Positions 51,530 through 54,718 of a stretch of 54,718 nucleotides of DNA are shown here, piece by piece. Below the pieces are notes generated by a model. It was not told the DNA's origin. It made no database searches and was given only the letters and a program-made list of their open reading frames with translations. The stretch's first letter is position 1; the number at the start of each line of letters is the position of its first letter. Location: assembly GCA_023667765.1 (NCBI GenBank), contig JAMOZS010000013.1, positions 1-54,718 on the forward strand, given 5' to 3'. The stretch comes from Roseburia sp. (GTDB taxonomy: Bacteria; Bacillota; Clostridia; Lachnospirales; Lachnospiraceae). A program made the translations under genes and the position numbers.

Positions 51530-52459
51530 TTAATTAAAGGTAATAATTTCATCTCTGGGGGCCTTTGTCTTTTCAACGCTGACAGCATGTAGAACGGGGC
51601 CTTCCCCCTGGTAATCTTCCCAGTATTCTCTGGTAACGGCCGCCGTTACCTTTACCCATTCCTTCTGCTTCAGGGCGTCGGCGCCCGGAAATTCACAGGC
51701 ATACCCTAAAAATGCCAAATCATCCGCACAGCAGGTCATAGCCATCCGTCCCGGCACAAAATAACCCTTTTTTATCTTTTCAGGCTTCAGTACCATCGCT
51801 GTGAAACGTATTTTTTTTCCGATATAGCGATCCAAATTTTCCATAGAATCCAGATACCAGATACCATAACCCAGGTTATCCAGCTCAATAATCTCCTGAT
51901 TCAGGTCGTAGGGCAAATCCTCCTCGAAAATTTTATCAATCTCCCCGTCGGCGCCCTCAAACACAACATCCGCGGAAGGATTTACCGCCTTGATATTTCT
52001 CTTATAGACGTTCAGCTCCTCGATACCGTCACATCGGTTAAAGATAATCATCTCCGACTTGCGTATCATCTCCGCCAGCAGGGAACGCATATTGGTATAA
52101 TACATCGGGAAGGTTCTGCCGTCAATCATGGTAATCTGCTGCTCCACCTTCCAGTACCAGGGAAGCTTCACATTCTTGCAGTTCCACATCCCGTTAAATT
52201 CAATAACGATACGATCCGGCTTATGCTTTTTCTCCAGCTCAGTTAAATGGCCGGGATTAAAATCCTCTTCCTCCTCAATCACCTCAATCAGGGCATTGCT
52301 CCTTCTAAGCAGCTCTTCGTCATACTCCGCCTCGCCCTCCTCGCAGAGAATAATCAAGGTCTTGCCCTTTATCTGGAAGTATGGCTGCGCCAGCGTAAAT
52401 GCAATAAACTCCGTTTTCCCGCTCTCCAGAAAACCATTGATAAAATATACGGGTTTCAT
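51530..52459 (-). CDS. CobW-like GTPase fused to YcgQ-like domain
   Basis: 309 residues. The N-terminal CobW domain has VYFINGFLESGKTEFIAFTL as P-loop and NRCD for the base, but lacks the CxCC metal motif. The C-terminal part (about 205-309) resembles the YcgQ/TIGR03943 domain: GKKIRFTAMVLKPEKIKK, MTCCADDLAFLGYACEF. In Bacillus the YcgRQ and YciC proteins belong to the zinc-starvation response. A zinc-related role is inferred here; the YcgR permease is missing. It lies 42 bases after the second CobW gene and shares its direction. Confidence 0.78.
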   Translation of the reverse strand: MKPVYFINGFLESGKTEFIAFTLAQPYFQIKGKTLIILCEEGEAEYDEELLRRSNALIEVIEEEEDFNPGHLTELEKKHKPDRIVIEFNGMWNCKNVKLPWYWKVEQQITMIDGRTFPMYYTNMRSLLAEMIRKSEMIIFNRCDGIEELNVYKRNIKAVNPSADVVFEGADGEIDKIFEEDLPYDLNQEIIELDNLGYGIWYLDSMENLDRYIGKKIRFTAMVLKPEKIKKGYFVPGRMAMTCCADDLAFLGYACEFPGADALKQKEWVKVTAAVTREYWEDYQGEGPVLHAVSVEKTKAPRDEIITFN

Positions 52460-52501
52460 TCACTCACCCCTTTCTGTCACCTAAAACGCCACAGACTTCC
52501 T

Positions 52502-53620
52502 CTACCTGCGAAACAGCTCTGCAAGCTTCTCTTCCTTAAGCTCGGAGCCGATTACGCAAATCTTGCCTGTCACCTCCGGCTTGCCGCTTCTTACCTCGTG
52601 TTCACCGGGCACATAATCATAATAAATCCATGTACCGTCCTTTGCAGGCACCATACCCTTCGCCCGCAATACAGCGCCATACTCGCCGCCGTCCAAAGCG
52701 CTCAGAATAGCCTCTATCTCTTCCCTGTCGTATACATTCGGCGTCTCCATCCCCCAGCTTGTAAAAACCTCATCCGCATGGTGATGGTGATGCCCATGCT
52801 CCCCATGCTCATGATGATGCTCGTGACCGTGTTCCTCATGCTCATGACCATGCTCCTCATGTTCATGATGATGCTCGTGACCGTGTTCCTCATGTTCATG
52901 ACCATGCTCCTCATGTTCATGATGATGCTCATGGCATCCGCAGGTGCATTCCTCACCATGCTCATGGTGCTCATGCTCCTCATGAACCTTCTCGAGCATT
53001 TCCTGCATCATATCCTCCAGCCTGTCTGCGCCCTCAATCGTCTCCAGCACAGCCTTGCCCTCCAGCTTGGACAAAGGCGTGGTAATAATCACCGCCTTTT
53101 GATTATGCTGGCGAAGCATCTCCACACAGGCATTGATTTTCTCCTGCTCTACCTTATCTGTACGGCTTAAAATGATTGTACCTGCATAGGCAATCTGATT
53201 GATAAAAAACTCGCCGAAATTCTTGATATACATCTTACATTTGGAGGCGTCTACTACCGCCACAGCGCTGTTGACCTGCACATCCAGCTCCCCGGCCACA
53301 TCCTCCACAGCCTTCAGCACATCCGACAGCTTCCCCACGCCCGAGGGCTCAATTAAAATACGCTCCGGTGCATAGGTTGTGATAACCTCCTTTAAGGAAG
53401 CGCCAAAATCTCCCACCAGAGAGCAGCAGATACAGCCGGAATTCATTTCCTTAATTTCGATTCCTGCCTCCTTTAAAAACCCTCCGTCAATTCCAATTTC
53501 ACCGAATTCGTTCTCAATCAGCACTGTTTTACTGCCGTCAAGCGCCTCTGAAAGAAGCTTCTTAATCAGCGTCGTCTTTCCTGCGCCCAAAAAACCTGAT
53601 ACCACATCTATCTTTGTCAT
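52502..53620 (-). CDS. CobW/COG0523 metallochaperone GTPase with His-rich insert
   Basis: 372 residues. P-loop VVSGFLGAGKTTLIKKLL, metal site SGCICCS (Cys63, 65, 66) and LSRTDKVEQEKI for guanine. Between about residues 215 and 277 lies a His/Glu-rich linker encoded by a 54-base tandem repeat. The CobW C-terminal domain (EVFTSWGMETPNVYD onward) closes the protein. COG0523 proteins deliver or buffer zinc or other metals; the His segment would bind metal. The ATG at 53620 follows AGGAGAAT; an upstream in-frame start would add 27 residues before the P-loop. Confidence 0.93.
   Translation of the reverse strand: MTKIDVVSGFLGAGKTTLIKKLLSEALDGSKTVLIENEFGEIGIDGGFLKEAGIEIKEMNSGCICCSLVGDFGASLKEVITTYAPERILIEPSGVGKLSDVLKAVEDVAGELDVQVNSAVAVVDASKCKMYIKNFGEFFINQIAYAGTIILSRTDKVEQEKINACVEMLRQHNQKAVIITTPLSKLEGKAVLETIEGADRLEDMMQEMLEKVHEEHEHHEHGEECTCGCHEHHHEHEEHGHEHEEHGHEHHHEHEEHGHEHEEHGHEHHHEHGEHGHHHHHADEVFTSWGMETPNVYDREEIEAILSALDGGEYGAVLRAKGMVPAKDGTWIYYDYVPGEHEVRSGKPEVTGKICVIGSELKEEKLAELFRR
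52810..52933. repeat. 54-base tandem repeat encoding the His-rich linker
   Basis: Two copies (52810-52863 and 52864-52917) differ at one base, and a partial third copy starts at 52918. Each encodes an 18-residue unit of His, Glu and Gly. Copy number may vary among strains through slippage. Confidence 0.85.
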
Positions 53621-53684
53621 ATTCTCCTGTCCTTTCCCGTACCATACACTTTTCCCATTATTTTCTACCATATAAGCAGGAATG

Positions 53685-54518
53685 TCAATCGCTTTTCTCA
53701 AACTCCAAAAGCAGACTCTCCTGCGTCTTTATAATGCTTAACGGTACAACTGCGGCCTCGTCTATGCCGTCCTCACAGCTGCCGGCGCTGAGAAGCCCCA
53801 GAAAATATCCCTGCCTGTCAAAAAGACCTCCTCCCGACATGCCCGGACGGACAGATACCTCCGCCACCATCCGATACCGGGATAAGCTCTCCACAAAGAC
53901 CCAGCTCTCCCGAAGCCTTCCCTCATACGCATTTTCCGCCACACCCCCGGCGGAGCCCATGGCAATTACCGTATCTCCCTTTTGCATCCTGTCAAAGACC
54001 GTCTTATCCACAGCCGCCTTACAATAACGGCTTAAATGCTCATTGATTTCCTCTGAAATCTCCCTGTCATCCCGTCCCGCTCCCTGTATCATCCCTGCAT
54101 ATGGGATTCGCAAAAAAGCCACATCCTCCTCTTCGGACAAATAGGCCTCCCCGCATTCCACGGTAAGCCCGTCCCAAAAGACAACTGACGCCTGTCCCCT
54201 CCAGCCGTCCAGCACATGCGCCGCCGTCAATATAAAAAGCTGCTCCTCATCCGCCCGATAAATCACGCCGCTGCCCAGCAGCTCCTTTGTAGTGATTTGC
54301 ACCATCATGCCACCGAACCGCTCCTGTATCAGAGCGGCCGCATTCTCATTGTCCTTCTCGGCCGAAAGCGCCTCGCACTCCTCCACCGGTACCCATTGAA
54401 CGGGCGGCTGCGGCGCTTTCGACCAAGCACAGCCGGACAGGCACAAAAGTCCCGGAATCACAAATGAGAAAATCCTCCGGAATCCGTTTTTTTTCTCCTT
54501 TACAGCGCTGTCTCTCAC
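53685..54518 (-). CDS. Trypsin-like serine protease, lipoprotein
   Basis: 277 residues. A basic N-terminus and hydrophobic helix end in the lipobox LSGC (about residue 30), so it is exported and lipid anchored. The protease domain has the catalytic triad: His in LFILTAAHVLDG, Asp in EEEDVAFLRI, Ser in RPGMSGGGLFD. DegP-like PDZ domains are absent. It is likely a surface protease; its substrate is unknown. Its end lies 65 bases before the start of the CobW gene. Confidence 0.85.
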   Translation of the reverse strand: MRDSAVKEKKNGFRRIFSFVIPGLLCLSGCAWSKAPQPPVQWVPVEECEALSAEKDNENAAALIQERFGGMMVQITTKELLGSGVIYRADEEQLFILTAAHVLDGWRGQASVVFWDGLTVECGEAYLSEEEDVAFLRIPYAGMIQGAGRDDREISEEINEHLSRYCKAAVDKTVFDRMQKGDTVIAMGSAGGVAENAYEGRLRESWVFVESLSRYRMVAEVSVRPGMSGGGLFDRQGYFLGLLSAGSCEDGIDEAAVVPLSIIKTQESLLLEFEKSD

Positions 54519-54555
54519 AGTATTTTCTTCCGTCGTCTTTTTTTGTGTAAGCAGG

Positions 54556-54718
54556 ACGATAAGCCGGGTTATGTCGTTGAATGGTCATCTATCTGGCACG
54601 GCTGTTGCCAGCCGCATCTAGCGACCTACCTGAAAGCAGGCCGGGCAAGCCTGTCGCTTTCTGTTTGGTCTTGCTTCGGATGGGGTTTACATGGCTCCGC
54701 CTGTTACCAGACGGACGG
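54556..54718 (-). ncRNA. rnpB: RNase P RNA, 3' portion
   Basis: On the minus strand the conserved core reads GTAAACCCCATCCGAAGCAA then GACCAAA, then GGTAGGTCGCTAGA, a GGCTG/CAGCC hairpin, CCAGATAGATGACC and, at the 3' end, ATAACCCGGCTTAT. These match the conserved regions of bacterial RNase P RNA. The 5' part lies beyond the window. The 3' end is placed approximately. Confidence 0.95.

Noticed and set aside
52790-52975. Short regularly spaced repeats, possible CRISPR
   Set aside because: The copies are head-to-tail without unique spacers and are in frame within a GTPase gene.
52247-53170. Plus-strand frame with Met/Leu-rich repeats resembling a membrane protein
   Set aside because: It is the antisense reading of the His-rich tandem repeat in the CobW gene.

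Overview
The window looks like a chromosome segment of an anaerobic gut-type Firmicute, most likely Lachnospiraceae (Clostridium cluster XIVa). The support is a Gram-positive gene set with strong purine-rich ribosome sites, pyruvate phosphate dikinase, a catabolic-style PyrB/PyrI pair with a zinc-binding PyrI, an ABC-F protein of the YkpA/YbiT type, and a fused FolB-FolK. There are no phage genes, transposases, tRNAs or CRISPR arrays. The species assignment is inference from protein style, not from a search.

Layout. 1-6.5 kb: truncated ppdK (-), a membrane glycerophosphodiesterase (-), an ABC-F ATPase and a PHP phosphoesterase (+). 6.5-10.9 kb: a small accessory island with an ER-type S26 signal peptidase-like protein, a PqqD/HPr-kinase-like fusion, a peptidase-less ABC exporter and a 144-residue protein with a peptide-leader-like N-terminus. 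10.9-22.9 kb: a seven-gene Pel-like exopolysaccharide operon (-), reading SDR-PelD fusion, PelE, large membrane protein, DUF4832 protein, DUF2194 protein, PelF, PelG. 23.0-30.9 kb: an eight-gene operon (-) starting with a second PqqD protein, then DUF2304, GT4, DPM1-like GT2, a second DUF4832 protein, a PF14907 nucleotidyltransferase, another GT2 and a Wzx-type flippase. 31-38.2 kb: a housekeeping operon (-): pheA, DUF815 AAA+ ATPase, ppx, ppk, maf and a small acidic protein. 38.3-39.7 kb: a membrane-anchored DUF5050 protein (+) and an ArsR repressor (-). 39.8-43.9 kb: the folate operon folC-folE-HD-folP-folBK (-). 44-47.1 kb: two PF06541/PH-type small genes, a nitroreductase and pyrBI (+). 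47.1-50.6 kb: a two-component system and a PF06541 coiled-coil membrane protein (-). 50.7-54.5 kb: YlmH-like RNA-binding protein, two CobW-family GTPases, a trypsin-like lipoprotein (-), and the 3' part of the RNase P RNA gene (-).

How it may fit together. The part most likely to be undescribed is 6.5-30.9 kb. A Pel-type synthase under apparent c-di-GMP control (degenerate GGDEF with an RxxD site) sits between two operons that both carry PqqD-type peptide-recognition domains. The accessory genes (HprK-like kinase, PF14907 nucleotidyltransferase, PqqD, S26 peptidase, ABC exporter) resemble the tailoring and export kit seen around some lasso peptides, but no lasso cyclase or radical SAM enzyme is present. 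The only candidate substrate is the 144-residue leader-bearing protein, which has its own strong promoter and a downstream terminator. My working hypothesis is an exported, possibly phosphorylated, beta-rich matrix protein made together with a Pel-like polysaccharide. The two DUF4832 paralogues, one in each polysaccharide operon, support joint function of those operons.
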